A stretch of DNA of 64,000 bases from Erythrobacter fulvus (GCF_028595285.1 NZ_JAQQXQ010000009.1:1-64000), one strand, 5' to 3'. Positions 35,985-44,799 are shown, counted from the first letter of the stretch. Numbers and translations: made by a program. The notes: generated by a model not told the origin, from the sequence alone.

Positions 35985-36026
35985 GAAACCTTGCCCTGAA
36001 CTGATAAACCGGTTCGGGGCAAGGTT
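35985..36026. repeat. Strong 16-bp stem-loop
   Basis: AAACCTTGCCCTGAAC (35985-36000) pairs with GTTCGGGGCAAGGTTT (36011-36026), one T-G position, 10-base loop. Lies in the gene-free 35908-36251 stretch between the duplicated-domain protein and the restriction-like operon. It may terminate transcription from either side, though no T-run follows, or be part of a dispersed repeat. Confidence 0.7.
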
Positions 36027-36108
36027 TGCGATCGTGGCTAAGGGCGTGTCGGTGTAGCTGCCACCGCTCGCGAGCGCCCCATGGGTTCCGGGGCCCGTAA
36101 TTAGATGA

Positions 36109-36160
36109 AAGTCCAAATTCGACACAGTCGGCTCCACCCGGATGGTGCCGATCAGGCGGC
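36109..36160. repeat. Direct repeat flanking the restriction-like cassette, left copy
   Basis: Bases 36136-36160 are identical over 25 bases to 45412-45436 (starting ACCCGGATGGTGCCGATCAG). A second matching block AAGTCCAA occurs 27 bases upstream in both copies, at 36109 and 45385, so the similarity extends over 52 bases with a diverged middle. The repeats bracket the whole 9.3-kb cassette of methyltransferase, helicase, nucleases and serine recombinase. Confidence 0.85.
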
Positions 36161-36251
36161 GCAGGACGCGCTTCAGCCATCCATGGCCAGATGTAGGCAC
36201 TGCGCGTGTCGCTCGTGCGATGTCGGGTGAGTGACCCACCAACTTGTCAGG

Positions 36252-37430
36252 CTAGCGCTTCACCATACTCGCCGAGGAGGCATCATAGCGATATTCAATG
36301 ATCGTGCGGTCTTGGACGCGTTCTACCGCTTCCTGAATGATATGGAGTGGGACAAGAAACCACTCACGCGGTTTGACCATATGGCCGAACCTATCGGGGA
36401 TCATCAGATTGAGCTGCGCGGCGGCGAAGACCTTGTGCAGAAGGCTTTCGAGCTTCTGGCAGTTCACACCGTAGACCTTGTAGGTGGCGACAACGTCGAC
36501 CCCGGCCAAAAGGTAGGTCGAGCTCTTCTCGGCACCTGAAATGCGGGTCTCAACCGATCCGCCCGTGACACCTATCTTATGCACCACCTCGCGGTGCTCA
36601 GCTACGAACGGATGATCAGATTGGCTGCGCAGCACATAGATCGTTCCCGTCTCGGCTTCGCCGTTTTCGGGCCGATCGGCAAACAGCGGGCCAGGAGCCG
36701 GATCCGTAATTCTGCGCCCGGCGTTATCATCGTGGAGCTGGCGCTGGAGCGAACGCATCAACATGCCGCTCTCCGTCCCGTTGTCGAAGATCACGCGCAA
36801 TCGCGCGTCGGTGCGTCCTTGCGCGTTCGTGAAGATGTCGTCCATCTCGGCGACGTAGGTGATCAGCCCACCAACGATAAAAAACGCGCCTGGCCGGATT
36901 TCCGCTTTCAGCTCGAATGGTCGCGTCACGCGCGCTCCGGAGGCCAGCTCCTGCTTCACCTGCTCGAACAGCGGCTTGAACTTCTCGAAGTCGTTGCACT
37001 TGTCGCGCCGGGCGATTTCCTCGGCTGCACGTTTTTCTTCGACAGAGCGGACGTGACGCAATTGCGTGATGTCGCCCTCGCCGCCCAAGTCCGCGAGTTC
37101 CGATGCCAGCTCATCGAGATCGGGATCAGCCTCCACGAACGACGAAACATCAGGCTCGGTAAGGAGCCCATGCCGATCCATGTCCGACAGCAGCGCACGG
37201 CAGTCCTCTTGGGCGCGAAGCCGATCCAGCCGAACAGCATAAAGCCGCTCAAAAATGTCACGGTCCTCACCATGCTGCGGCGCTCGACCATGTTCCGCGT
37301 AGAAGCGGACGATGTCCTCGAAACCCGCAATGATCCGCTCTTCGCGGGCCGTGTAGGTTGTCTGCTTCTTCTTGCCAGGGGCGAAGTCAGCCAGCTCGTC
37401 AGCCAGATCGTCCAGGTTCAGATCACTCAT
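36252..37430 (-). CDS. GIY-YIG nuclease family protein (T5orf172-like)
   Basis: 392 aa. The N-terminal part (1 to about 250) is charged, with repeated LDELADEL-type acidic helices, and no family was recognised. The C-terminal GIY-YIG domain (about 262-370) has GTIYVLRS (264-267), VHKIGVTG (284-289), the conserved Arg296 and the metal-binding Glu328 in KLESLLHKVF, then REWF; the T5orf172 subgroup. It therefore looks catalytically intact. Start overlaps the helicase stop by 8 bases; last gene of the six-gene operon. Likely the DNA-cutting component. Confidence 0.85.
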   Translation of the reverse strand: MSDLNLDDLADELADFAPGKKKQTTYTAREERIIAGFEDIVRFYAEHGRAPQHGEDRDIFERLYAVRLDRLRAQEDCRALLSDMDRHGLLTEPDVSSFVEADPDLDELASELADLGGEGDITQLRHVRSVEEKRAAEEIARRDKCNDFEKFKPLFEQVKQELASGARVTRPFELKAEIRPGAFFIVGGLITYVAEMDDIFTNAQGRTDARLRVIFDNGTESGMLMRSLQRQLHDDNAGRRITDPAPGPLFADRPENGEAETGTIYVLRSQSDHPFVAEHREVVHKIGVTGGSVETRISGAEKSSTYLLAGVDVVATYKVYGVNCQKLESLLHKVFAAAQLNLMIPDRFGHMVKPREWFLVPLHIIQEAVERVQDRTIIEYRYDASSASMVKR

Positions 37431-39495
37431 AGCGGCCCTCTTCGCGGAAGCGCATAAAGGCTGCGGCACCTTCCGCAAGCCGCTGCTCCCATGCATCGGG
37501 GGACGTGACCGCGGGCAGACGGCCCCGCTCCTTCTTGAACTTAACCGCCGCTGCCGCGAGTTCCTTAGCTTCTTCGGGGCTGATCTTTGTGCGTTTGGCG
37601 GCGATCGCAGCCTGCACCTGCTTAAGCGTGCTCTCGCTCATCGACTTTGCGAGCACGGCGTAGGCGGCCTGCCATGGGTTGATGCTGTCGATCAGGTCGA
37701 TGTCGAGCTCGCGGACGTCCATCGCGTATTGCCGGACACCATCCAGCAAGGCTGTATTCGCCCGCAGCTCGCCGCCACCAACATCGGCCGCATCCATGGC
37801 CAACGACTTAGCCTTCTGGGTCAAGTTCAGTGCGGCGATTGCGTGCTGGCGCACCGCTTCCTGATCCTCGGCGCTGAGATCGGGGTAACGGTCGCGGACG
37901 ATCGCGCCCATGGCAACCTGGGTGAGTTCTTGCGCAGGAGTCTCTTCGTCGAACATTCCTCGCTCGGCGACCGACTTCTTCTGAACGAAAGCCGCGATGA
38001 CCTCGTTCAGGTCCTCCTCACAGATCCGCGCGGCCTCGGAGGACTTCGGTGTGACGAGCCCAGCGATCTCGAAGTGATACTGGCCACGCTCCTCATTTAC
38101 GCCGACATTCGCCTTGCCTTCCTGGTAGCCATCAGGGCCGTAGTCAAAATCAGGGAGCGGCCCGGCGCTCTTGGGGCTGAAAGTGAACCGAGGCGCCAGC
38201 ACCTGTTCCATCAGCAGGCTTGCCGCGATCGCCTTGAGCGTATCGTTGATCGCATCGGCCACCGCCGCCTCGGACGCATCGGGTTCAGCGATGAGGTTGG
38301 TGAAGGTAGCGGTCGTCTTCCCCGGTGCATCGCGGGTCGCGCGGCCAATGATCTGGATGATCTCGGTCAGGCTCGATCGGTAGCCGACCGTCAACGCGTG
38401 TTCGCACCAGATCCAGTCAAAACCTTCCTTCGCCATGCCGAGCGCAATGATGATGTCGACGTGATCGCGGTCGTTCTTGTGCGCAGGGTCTTTCAGCGCC
38501 GCCAGCACCTTCGATCTGCGCGCCGGATCGCTGTCATCCACCAGATCGGCGATCTTCAGCACGCGGCCATCCGGCATGGCCACAAGCTCGAAGCCGGTCA
38601 CTGGGTCTGCATCAGTCCACTTGCCGAGGTAGTGGAGGATCTCGTTGACCTCGCTGACCTTGTCCTTCGTGCTCTCACGCGCATTGACCGAGGGGATGTG
38701 CACGATCGTCTTCAAAGTCGGATCGAGGCAGTGCTCAATCGCCTCCAGATACCGGCCGGTGTAGAAGAAGTAGCCGATGTTGAGCGCCTTGAGATGCTCG
38801 TAGCCGTTGAGCTGCTCGTAGTAGGTGTAGGTGACCGGCTCGAACTTTGCCTCGTCCTCGGGGGTCAGCACCGGGACGGCATCCCCGCGGAAATAGCTGC
38901 CGGTCATCGCCACGATGTGCACCTTGTCGCGGGCGATAAACTCGGCGAGCTGGTTGCCGAGGCGGTTGTCCTCGCTGGCCGAAACGTGGTGGAACTCGTC
39001 CACAGCGATAAGGCGATCGTCGAACGCCTCCACGCCGAACCGCTCCACGGCGAAGCGGAAAGTGGCGTGGGTGCAGACCAGCACCTGATCCTCGCTCTCG
39101 ATGAACTGGCCGACCGCCTTGATCTTGGACGGATCTGCCTTCTCGTCATCCGCGCCGGGCGTGTTGCACAGGTTCCACTTCGGCTTGACCGACCAGTCCG
39201 CCCAGAAGCCGTATTGCGTGAGCGGCTCGTCGCCGAAGCTACTACCGATCGACTTTTCCGGCACCACGATGACTGCCTGACGCAGCCCCTGATTTTGCAG
39301 CTTGTCGAGCGCGATGAACATCAGCGCCCGGCTCTTGCCCGAGGCTGGCGGCGACTTGATCAGCAGGTATTGCTCGCCGCGCTTGTTGTAGGCGCGCTCC
39401 TGCATCGGACGCATGCCCATCTCATTGGCGTTCGTCGACGCGCCTGTGCGGGCGGTCTGGAATGAGACGGCGGGGATAGGCTTCGCGGTTGTCAT
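37423..39495 (-). CDS. SF2 DEAD/DEAH-type helicase, restriction-subunit-like
   Basis: 690 aa. Walker A IKSPPASGKSRA (about 47-56), Walker B AVDEFHH (DEFH, 166-169), motif III-like AMTGSYFRGD, and motif VI IIQIIGRATRD (379-389), with GMAKEGFDW before it. This is the arrangement of the translocase in type I and type III restriction enzymes. The C-terminal 250 residues are helical and unrecognised; no nuclease motif is seen in this chain. ATG at 39495 (a TTG precedes it). Three bases separate it from the upstream gene and it overlaps the GIY-YIG gene. Confidence 0.9.
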   Translation of the reverse strand: MTTAKPIPAVSFQTARTGASTNANEMGMRPMQERAYNKRGEQYLLIKSPPASGKSRALMFIALDKLQNQGLRQAVIVVPEKSIGSSFGDEPLTQYGFWADWSVKPKWNLCNTPGADDEKADPSKIKAVGQFIESEDQVLVCTHATFRFAVERFGVEAFDDRLIAVDEFHHVSASEDNRLGNQLAEFIARDKVHIVAMTGSYFRGDAVPVLTPEDEAKFEPVTYTYYEQLNGYEHLKALNIGYFFYTGRYLEAIEHCLDPTLKTIVHIPSVNARESTKDKVSEVNEILHYLGKWTDADPVTGFELVAMPDGRVLKIADLVDDSDPARRSKVLAALKDPAHKNDRDHVDIIIALGMAKEGFDWIWCEHALTVGYRSSLTEIIQIIGRATRDAPGKTTATFTNLIAEPDASEAAVADAINDTLKAIAASLLMEQVLAPRFTFSPKSAGPLPDFDYGPDGYQEGKANVGVNEERGQYHFEIAGLVTPKSSEAARICEEDLNEVIAAFVQKKSVAERGMFDEETPAQELTQVAMGAIVRDRYPDLSAEDQEAVRQHAIAALNLTQKAKSLAMDAADVGGGELRANTALLDGVRQYAMDVRELDIDLIDSINPWQAAYAVLAKSMSESTLKQVQAAIAAKRTKISPEEAKELAAAAVKFKKERGRLPAVTSPDAWEQRLAEGAAAFMRFREEGRYE

Positions 39496-39498
39496 CAA

Positions 39499-39912
39499 TC
39501 AGACCTTGTATTGGGCAAGGAGGGTTTGCGCCCACCGGGGCGGCTTCTTCCAATGGCGTGTCCCGACGTCCCGCCACAGCGCCGCATCGGCATTCATTAC
39601 ACCAAGCGCCAGAACGGCCTCCACAATTTCGTCGTGCGGATACAGGTAGCAGGCATCGTCCGCGAGAAAAGCGATGTGGATACCGCGCCCCAGATACTTC
39701 TTGTCGATCGTGAACCGTGCCTTCAGCTGCACCTTGAAGAACGTGTTTCCATCGATGTGCCCGGCTATGAAATCCGCGCCCTGCCAATCATCGGATAGCC
39801 TGATGCTGTTGAAGCCATAATCGGCGAGACGCGCTGCCACCTTGTGGAAGTTGTAATTCTCTTTTTGACGGGAGTTGAGCGCGGCATAGTCGATCCGCTT
39901 GAGGAAGCTCAC
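39499..39912 (-). CDS. Small protein, possible PD-(D/E)XK-like nuclease
   Basis: 137 aa, GTG start at 39912 preceded by GAGAGGG. The stretch RLSDDWQGADFIAGHIDG then FFKVQLKARFTIDKKYLG has the spacing of a PD-(D/E)XK core: Asp47, then Gln62-x-Lys64, where Gln replaces the more usual Glu (a variant known in some restriction enzymes and resolvases). Preceded by the helical KVAARLADYGF, also typical of that fold. The call is by pattern only. It lies in the middle of the operon. Confidence 0.6.
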   Translation of the reverse strand: MSFLKRIDYAALNSRQKENYNFHKVAARLADYGFNSIRLSDDWQGADFIAGHIDGNTFFKVQLKARFTIDKKYLGRGIHIAFLADDACYLYPHDEIVEAVLALGVMNADAALWRDVGTRHWKKPPRWAQTLLAQYKV

Positions 39913-39958
39913 ACTTCGACCCTCTCGTCGTCGAGGCGCGGGATGCGATTACCTATGA

Positions 39959-40156
39959 TCACTTGCCAGCCTCGTGCTTCGCGACAAACGCTTCGATGCT
40001 GCCGTAGGTCTCCTTCACGCGAGTCTGCACCTTGCGCATCATGTCGGAGCCGCGCTCAGGCCAGTCGTGCTTTTCGAACATGCCTGTGAATCCGCCATAG
40101 TGGCGGGCGGCGATGTCGCTGATGGCTTTGGCGTCCCAGCCGGGCGTCTTGCTCAT
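39959..40156 (-). CDS. Very small hypothetical protein in the restriction-like operon
   Basis: 65 aa (MSKTPGWDAKAISDIAARHYGG...). Charged and helical, with KVQTRVKETYGSIEAFVAKHEAGK at the C terminus. The ATG at 40156 is 2 bases after the upstream stop, so it is translated as part of the operon. In-frame upstream extension to 40180 overlaps the neighbour. No family recognised; could be a small regulator or accessory factor. Confidence 0.6.
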   Translation of the reverse strand: MSKTPGWDAKAISDIAARHYGGFTGMFEKHDWPERGSDMMRKVQTRVKETYGSIEAFVAKHEAGK

Positions 40157-40158
40157 TC

Positions 40159-40887
40159 CTATCGCTCCACCTGAGGCCACGGCTCGAATTTCAATCCTGC
40201 GCCGTGGTAATACTTCTTCTCGAGATGTGCGAGATCGGTCTCCCAGTCGTCGATCGCCATTTCGAAACCAGTTGGGTTCGCCCGCGCCCGGAGCGAGGCA
40301 TTGCTTGCAATGACGTTGGCGACCTTGCGTAGGCGTGTGGCGCTCATAGGATTGCCATACTCATCACCAAAGGTTTTCTTGACGATCGGAGGCAAGTTCA
40401 TCTCCATAAAATCATTCAGGAATCTCTTTCTAACAGGTTCCGTCCACCCATCAGCACGCCCCTTCTGAACGACCGTGTAGCCAAACATTTTCATCGCGGA
40501 GTATTTCCGGAAGTTACCGCCGAATGGCCCGCCATTTGTCGCGGCAGGTGGTTCGTTGATAACCGGCCAGGTCCATTCAACCAGTTTAGCAGAAGGTGCG
40601 GGAGGTATTAAGGCAGGTTCAGCCTCAAGGCAGCGGAAAGGATTTGGCATGCCCCAAAAGTCATATGAGTCGTCGGCATAATGTTGTGCGATCGTGCCCA
40701 TACAGCGCACGATGAGCGCATGGGCTTGATCGTCATCCTCAACGGCACGGCTTGCAATGTTTTCGGCCAGATCGTCGAGGAACGAGATGGTTTGCTGTTC
40801 TATACTTTCGTCAAAAAAAGATCGTGCCTCAGCAATTGCAATCTTCAGGTCCTTTAGCCTTCGTTGCGCGTAGAACGGCTTCGTCAT
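40159..40887 (-). CDS. Hypothetical protein between methyltransferase and helicase genes
   Basis: 242 aa. Begins with a helical segment (FYAQRRLKDLKIAIAEARSFFDE), then a tryptophan/proline-rich middle (DFWGMPNPFRCLEAEPALIPPAP, cited in part) and a C-terminal part with RKRFLNDFMEMNLPPIVKKTFG. No known motif. ATG at 40887 with GGGAGGGGG upstream, 11 bases after the methyltransferase stop. Position in a six-gene operon suggests a specificity, structural or regulatory subunit; this is a guess. Confidence 0.7.
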   Translation of the reverse strand: MTKPFYAQRRLKDLKIAIAEARSFFDESIEQQTISFLDDLAENIASRAVEDDDQAHALIVRCMGTIAQHYADDSYDFWGMPNPFRCLEAEPALIPPAPSAKLVEWTWPVINEPPAATNGGPFGGNFRKYSAMKMFGYTVVQKGRADGWTEPVRKRFLNDFMEMNLPPIVKKTFGDEYGNPMSATRLRKVANVIASNASLRARANPTGFEMAIDDWETDLAHLEKKYYHGAGLKFEPWPQVER

Positions 40888-40898
40888 GCCCCCTCCCG

Positions 40899-43634
40899 TT
40901 ACTTTTTCCCTGTCATCTTGGTGTAGAGCTCGAACAGCTTTTCGAGGCGTTCGGTGTCGTTCTTGAAGCGGCGGCCGATGTAGATGCGTTCGAGGGTCTC
41001 GTCGTTTGCCTCGTGGGCGCGGCGGAGGTTTTCGGGCATGGCTTCGGGATCGTAGAGATCGGCGATGGTGGCGGGGAAGTGCGCCTCGCGCGCGAGCAGG
41101 ATGTTCTCGGCGCAAGCCGTGAGGTCGGCCTTGTTCTGCTCGGTCAGCTTGGGGAGCGGGAAGGTGTTCCAGCCGAGGGTTGCCGAATAGCGGATGCGGG
41201 TTTCAAGCTTTCCGCAGACCGTCGCCACCCAGACGTGATGCATTAAACTTGAAGCGATTGCGAAGTCAGCGAGTGTTCCCCCCAATATCTGCATGTGAGG
41301 GGCTATGACCAGATCGGATTCATCTAACAAGCCAACGGTCAAATAGGGGCGGCGTTCAGACATAATCTGCGGTATAAAGAGCTTCCGCGCCTGTGCGTGG
41401 CGTCGCTCAGCAAATAGCCAGGGCGTCGACGCCAGTTTCCTTGTTGCCTCTCTATTGCTGTCCGACCGATAACACTTCACGCGCTCAAACACTGGCGAAA
41501 GGCGGTCGAGTTGAGCCTCGGTGAGGGACGCACGGTCATCGATGTAGATGGCCGCTCGAAAAATGCCCTTCACAAACTCATTCCCCCCTACCGATCGGTG
41601 CAAGATAGATTCGTTCTCGGGATGAGAGCTTCGAAGTTCGTGATAATCTGAGAACGACAGCGTGAAGTTATTGTCATCATTAGACATACTTCCGTAGGTC
41701 ATCTCAGCGAGACCCGAAATAGGACTGCTTTTCTTGCTCACGACGATGTCTGGCATTGCTACCAAATATGGCCCGATGTTGGCGACCGACCTCATACTCG
41801 TGTCATTGTAGATTCGACGATCACCTGAGCGTGAATGCGGTTTCATGCCAACAATGCAGCAAGCCACACCGGCGTTATTCGCTGCTTGATTAGACCACTT
41901 GAAAGTCTCGTGGCACCACGAGATGCAGAGACGATATTTGCGAAGCAGAGCATGGAAAAGTTCAGCCTGCTCGCCTTGGAACAGGCTTGTGGTCGTAACC
42001 AGAGCCGACTCCGCTGCTTCGTCAGCCAGCAGATAATGCGCTGACTTTAGAAACCATCCTCCCACATAGTCGAGGTTGCCAAACTTTAGGCTGAGCGGCG
42101 CAAACAGATCACTCAGGTCTGACTTTTGTTGTTTGGTTTGGTATTTTGTCCCAATGTAAGGCGGGTTCCCGCACAAATACGTTTCCCCCCCAGCATTCTC
42201 GAAGTCGATCTCAGACTGGTCGAGCGGCGTCTCGAACAAGTCATCCCCGCGCACCTTCGCTCCCGTGCCAGTCGGCGGGCAGATGCTCAGCCAGTCCAGA
42301 CGCAGCGCGTTCCCGCAGGTGATCCAGTTCTGGCTGTCGAGCGGCAGGAACTCTGCCAGCGCCTCCTTCTGCCCGCGATAGAGCACGTCGCACTGGTATT
42401 CGGCGATGATAAGCGCAAGTCGGGCGATCTCGGCCGGGAAATCTCGCAGCTCGATGCCGCGGAAGTTGGTGAGCGGGATCTCGCTGCGGCGATCTGGCTC
42501 GCCGCGCCGCGTGTTGAGCTCGGCCTCGATCTTGCGCATTTGCTTGTAGGCAATCACGAGGAAGTTGCCGCTGCCGCAGGCCGGATCGAACACCCGGATC
42601 TTGGCCATGCGGCTGCGCAGGTTGAGCAGCTTGCGCGCGTTGTCGCCTGCCTCCTCCAGCTTGGCGCGCAGGTCGTCGAGGAACAGCGGGTTCAGCACCT
42701 TCAGGATGTTCGGCACGCTGGTGTAATGCATGCCGAGCGCGCCGCGCTCCTCGTCATCGGCGACGGCCTGGATCATCGAGCCGAAGATGTCGGGGTTGAT
42801 CTTGGTCCAGTCGAGATTGCCGATGTGGATGAGGTATCCGCGCGCGGTGCGGCTGAAGCGGGGGACATCGATATTGCCGCTGAAGAGCTGGCCGTTGACG
42901 TAGGGAAAGCCGTTCGCCCAGGTCTTGATGCCTGCCGCCGTGCGATCGGCCAGCGGCGTGTTCATGGCGCGGAACAACTCCTGGATCACCTCATGGGTGT
43001 TGTCCGCCCCGCCGCTGCTCATCCGCTCGACCGTCTCGGTGAACTTGTGGCCGGAGTGGAAGATGTCGGTATCCTCGGCGAAGAAGCAGAAGATCAGCCG
43101 GGCCATGAAGTGGTTCATGTCGGAGCGGCGATCGGCGGAGGCCCACTCGGGGTTGTCCTGGAGAAGCGTGACGTAGAGCTTGTTGAGGCGCCCGGTGGCG
43201 CGGATGTCGAACGAGCTTTCGCGAATCTGCGCGACAGTGGTGATGCCGGCGAGCGGCAGGAAAAAGCCGAAGTGGTTGGCGAAATCGGGGTAGTCGCAAA
43301 CGACCGTCTCGCCGGTGGTGACGTCCTCGGCCTCGAACCGGTCGCCATCGGTGGCGAGGATGAAACGAGCCTTCTGGCTGGCGGTCTTGGGGCTGTTGCG
43401 AAGCGCGGTGAGTGTATCGCCGACGGTGCCCGTCGGGCATGTCGCGATGTGGATGTGACTGCGCTGGAGGACGGCGCCGGGAAGGTCGGACTGGTTCGTG
43501 TTGCCCTTGCGCAAGCGATCGAGCGCGGTCTTCTTGTTGCCAAAGGCTTCGAGGAACTGGAACGGGAACTCGACAGAATCGAAGGGCTGCTGCGCGAGGT
43601 CGGAGATGGCGTCGCCGATTTCTACGGGGTTCAT
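40899..43634 (-). CDS. MmeI-like class I DNA adenine methyltransferase
   Basis: 911 aa. The N-terminal domain (1 to about 300) carries FPFQFLEAFGNKKTALDRLRKG and DMNHFMARLIFCFFAEDTDIF; the SAM motif VFDPACGSGNFL is at 349-358 and the catalytic NPPYIG at 490-494, giving an N6-adenine-type gamma methylase; the rest is a large target-recognition and helical region. This matches MmeI-family and type IIL-like enzymes, but I see no D-(D/E)xK nuclease motif at its N terminus, so cleavage is presumably done by other operon members. First gene of the minus-strand operon; divergent from the HNH gene. Confidence 0.88.
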   Translation of the reverse strand: MNPVEIGDAISDLAQQPFDSVEFPFQFLEAFGNKKTALDRLRKGNTNQSDLPGAVLQRSHIHIATCPTGTVGDTLTALRNSPKTASQKARFILATDGDRFEAEDVTTGETVVCDYPDFANHFGFFLPLAGITTVAQIRESSFDIRATGRLNKLYVTLLQDNPEWASADRRSDMNHFMARLIFCFFAEDTDIFHSGHKFTETVERMSSGGADNTHEVIQELFRAMNTPLADRTAAGIKTWANGFPYVNGQLFSGNIDVPRFSRTARGYLIHIGNLDWTKINPDIFGSMIQAVADDEERGALGMHYTSVPNILKVLNPLFLDDLRAKLEEAGDNARKLLNLRSRMAKIRVFDPACGSGNFLVIAYKQMRKIEAELNTRRGEPDRRSEIPLTNFRGIELRDFPAEIARLALIIAEYQCDVLYRGQKEALAEFLPLDSQNWITCGNALRLDWLSICPPTGTGAKVRGDDLFETPLDQSEIDFENAGGETYLCGNPPYIGTKYQTKQQKSDLSDLFAPLSLKFGNLDYVGGWFLKSAHYLLADEAAESALVTTTSLFQGEQAELFHALLRKYRLCISWCHETFKWSNQAANNAGVACCIVGMKPHSRSGDRRIYNDTSMRSVANIGPYLVAMPDIVVSKKSSPISGLAEMTYGSMSNDDNNFTLSFSDYHELRSSHPENESILHRSVGGNEFVKGIFRAAIYIDDRASLTEAQLDRLSPVFERVKCYRSDSNREATRKLASTPWLFAERRHAQARKLFIPQIMSERRPYLTVGLLDESDLVIAPHMQILGGTLADFAIASSLMHHVWVATVCGKLETRIRYSATLGWNTFPLPKLTEQNKADLTACAENILLAREAHFPATIADLYDPEAMPENLRRAHEANDETLERIYIGRRFKNDTERLEKLFELYTKMTGKK

Positions 43635-43732
43635 GGGCTTTGGATACGGCCAGTGACAGAAGTCGCCAATAGGCTCACTTCAAAAACACACATCCTCATT
43701 GATATTTATCCATTTCCTGCTTTGGTGCGAGC

Positions 43733-44581
43733 ATGAGCGGAACATGGTATAATGGATATAGCTGGAAGCAGCGGGACCTTATCCTCAAGGCGTATCATCG
43801 TGGGGAGGCTGGGCCCGACTTCACCTTGAAAGGCAAGCCTTGCGGGTTGTGCGGCGATCCTGATCGCCCCGAAGGCGAATGGCATTCGGAAGACTACTCG
43901 CAGCCATTCACCTTTGAGCCGCCACAAACATATCCGTTGTGCAAGTCATGTCATCTGCGCCTGCACAAGCGGTTCAACCAGCCTCCCGAAGAGTGGGAAC
44001 TGTTCTGCCGCCATGTTGATGCAGGCGGATACGGACGCGAATTCGTGGCTACTTATCCGTTGGCCCGGCGTAAGATTTTGATGCACAAGCTCGCTGACGG
44101 AGAACCATTTGAGGTTCCGGCGATCCGCGAGCGCAAGCTTGGTGATCAATGGTGGCGCAGTCTGACGCTTGACCCAGAATCGCTCCAAGCACCGTGGGCA
44201 CGGCCTCGCCCGCTCCGTCCGCGACCAGACAAATTTGCTTTCAAGCAGGCTTTGTCGGCAATCGCTCCCTCAGAGAAAGAGGAGGCGATCTTGCGGCACC
44301 ATGCTCAAGCTTATCGGCGCACAACGACTATGCGCGCAATTGCTGTTGAAGTCTTGGGATCACAGAGCGCTCAGACCGCGAATCTTGCCTATGGCAAGCT
44401 CGCTCGGCGATTAGTGGAAGCCACGGGGTGGAAGCCAGATGTCCGCTCAGACGGCAGTCCAATATGGATCAGCATAGTCGCAGAAGGTTGGTCTCCACCC
44501 GCCAAAAACGGCGCGCAACGTGAGTATGAGTTGGTCATGGTGCCCGAGCTTACCAAGCTGATCCTATCTGAGGCTCGCTGA
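43733..44581 (+). CDS. HNH endonuclease-like protein
   Basis: 282 aa. An N-terminal HNH-type zinc motif: CGLC (37-40), EWHSEDYSQPF (His51, an HHEDY-like box) and PLCKSCHLRLH (Cys70, Cys73, His74, His78). A C-terminal domain (about 200-280) with AYGKLARRLVEATGWKPD and YELVMVPELTKLIL is also seen in restriction-associated HNH proteins, possibly for DNA recognition. Transcribed opposite to the methyltransferase operon from a 98-bp gap, so a second nuclease of the same cassette. Confidence 0.78.
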   Translation: MSGTWYNGYSWKQRDLILKAYHRGEAGPDFTLKGKPCGLCGDPDRPEGEWHSEDYSQPFTFEPPQTYPLCKSCHLRLHKRFNQPPEEWELFCRHVDAGGYGREFVATYPLARRKILMHKLADGEPFEVPAIRERKLGDQWWRSLTLDPESLQAPWARPRPLRPRPDKFAFKQALSAIAPSEKEEAILRHHAQAYRRTTTMRAIAVEVLGSQSAQTANLAYGKLARRLVEATGWKPDVRSDGSPIWISIVAEGWSPPAKNGAQREYELVMVPELTKLILSEAR

Positions 44582-44695
44582 GCAACTATCATCTAGTTGT
44601 TTCAGCTCCTTGCATTTCGAAGGCGGCGGTCCTCAGGTTAACCCATTTGCTCGAATGCAGCGCTGGACGAGTTCGTTTGAGTATACCCTCACGAG

Positions 44696-44793
44696 GCGTC
44701 TCACACCGTCCACGGAGTGTCTCATACGAGTTCGTCTCTGATTTTGAGACGCTATGCTGCGCTAACTCTAGACTCCATTGAGACATTGAGAAC
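44696..44793. promoter_or_regulatory. Cluster of GTCTCA half-sites: candidate res site
   Basis: Six related half-sites in 98 bases: GCGTCTCA 44696, GTGTCTCA 44717, CGTCTCT 44733, TGAGACGC 44745, TTGAGAC 44778 and TTGAGAA 44786, the first three in one orientation and the last three in the other. It lies directly upstream of the serine recombinase gene, where resolvase binding sites (res) that also autoregulate the gene are usually found. Confidence 0.55.
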
Positions 44794-44799
44794 CAGCAC

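Noticed and set aside
35942..36300. Possible minus-strand small protein over 35976-36242 (IGTIRVEPTVSNLDF...)
   Set aside because: It covers the stem-loop and direct repeat and has no ribosome binding site; the shared peptide with the right copy is better explained by the DNA repeat, though a decayed gene is possible.
37372..39465. 697-codon open frame on the plus strand
   Set aside because: Antisense to the helicase gene, which has complete SF2 motifs.
42126..43736. 536-codon open frame on the plus strand
   Set aside because: Antisense to the methyltransferase, which carries the intact SAM and NPPY motifs.
36252..44581. Reading the cassette as BREX, DISARM or a classic type I restriction system
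   Set aside because: No PglZ, BrxC, DrmA/B, HsdS or Mod-like specificity subunit is visible; only the methylase and helicase classes are shared.
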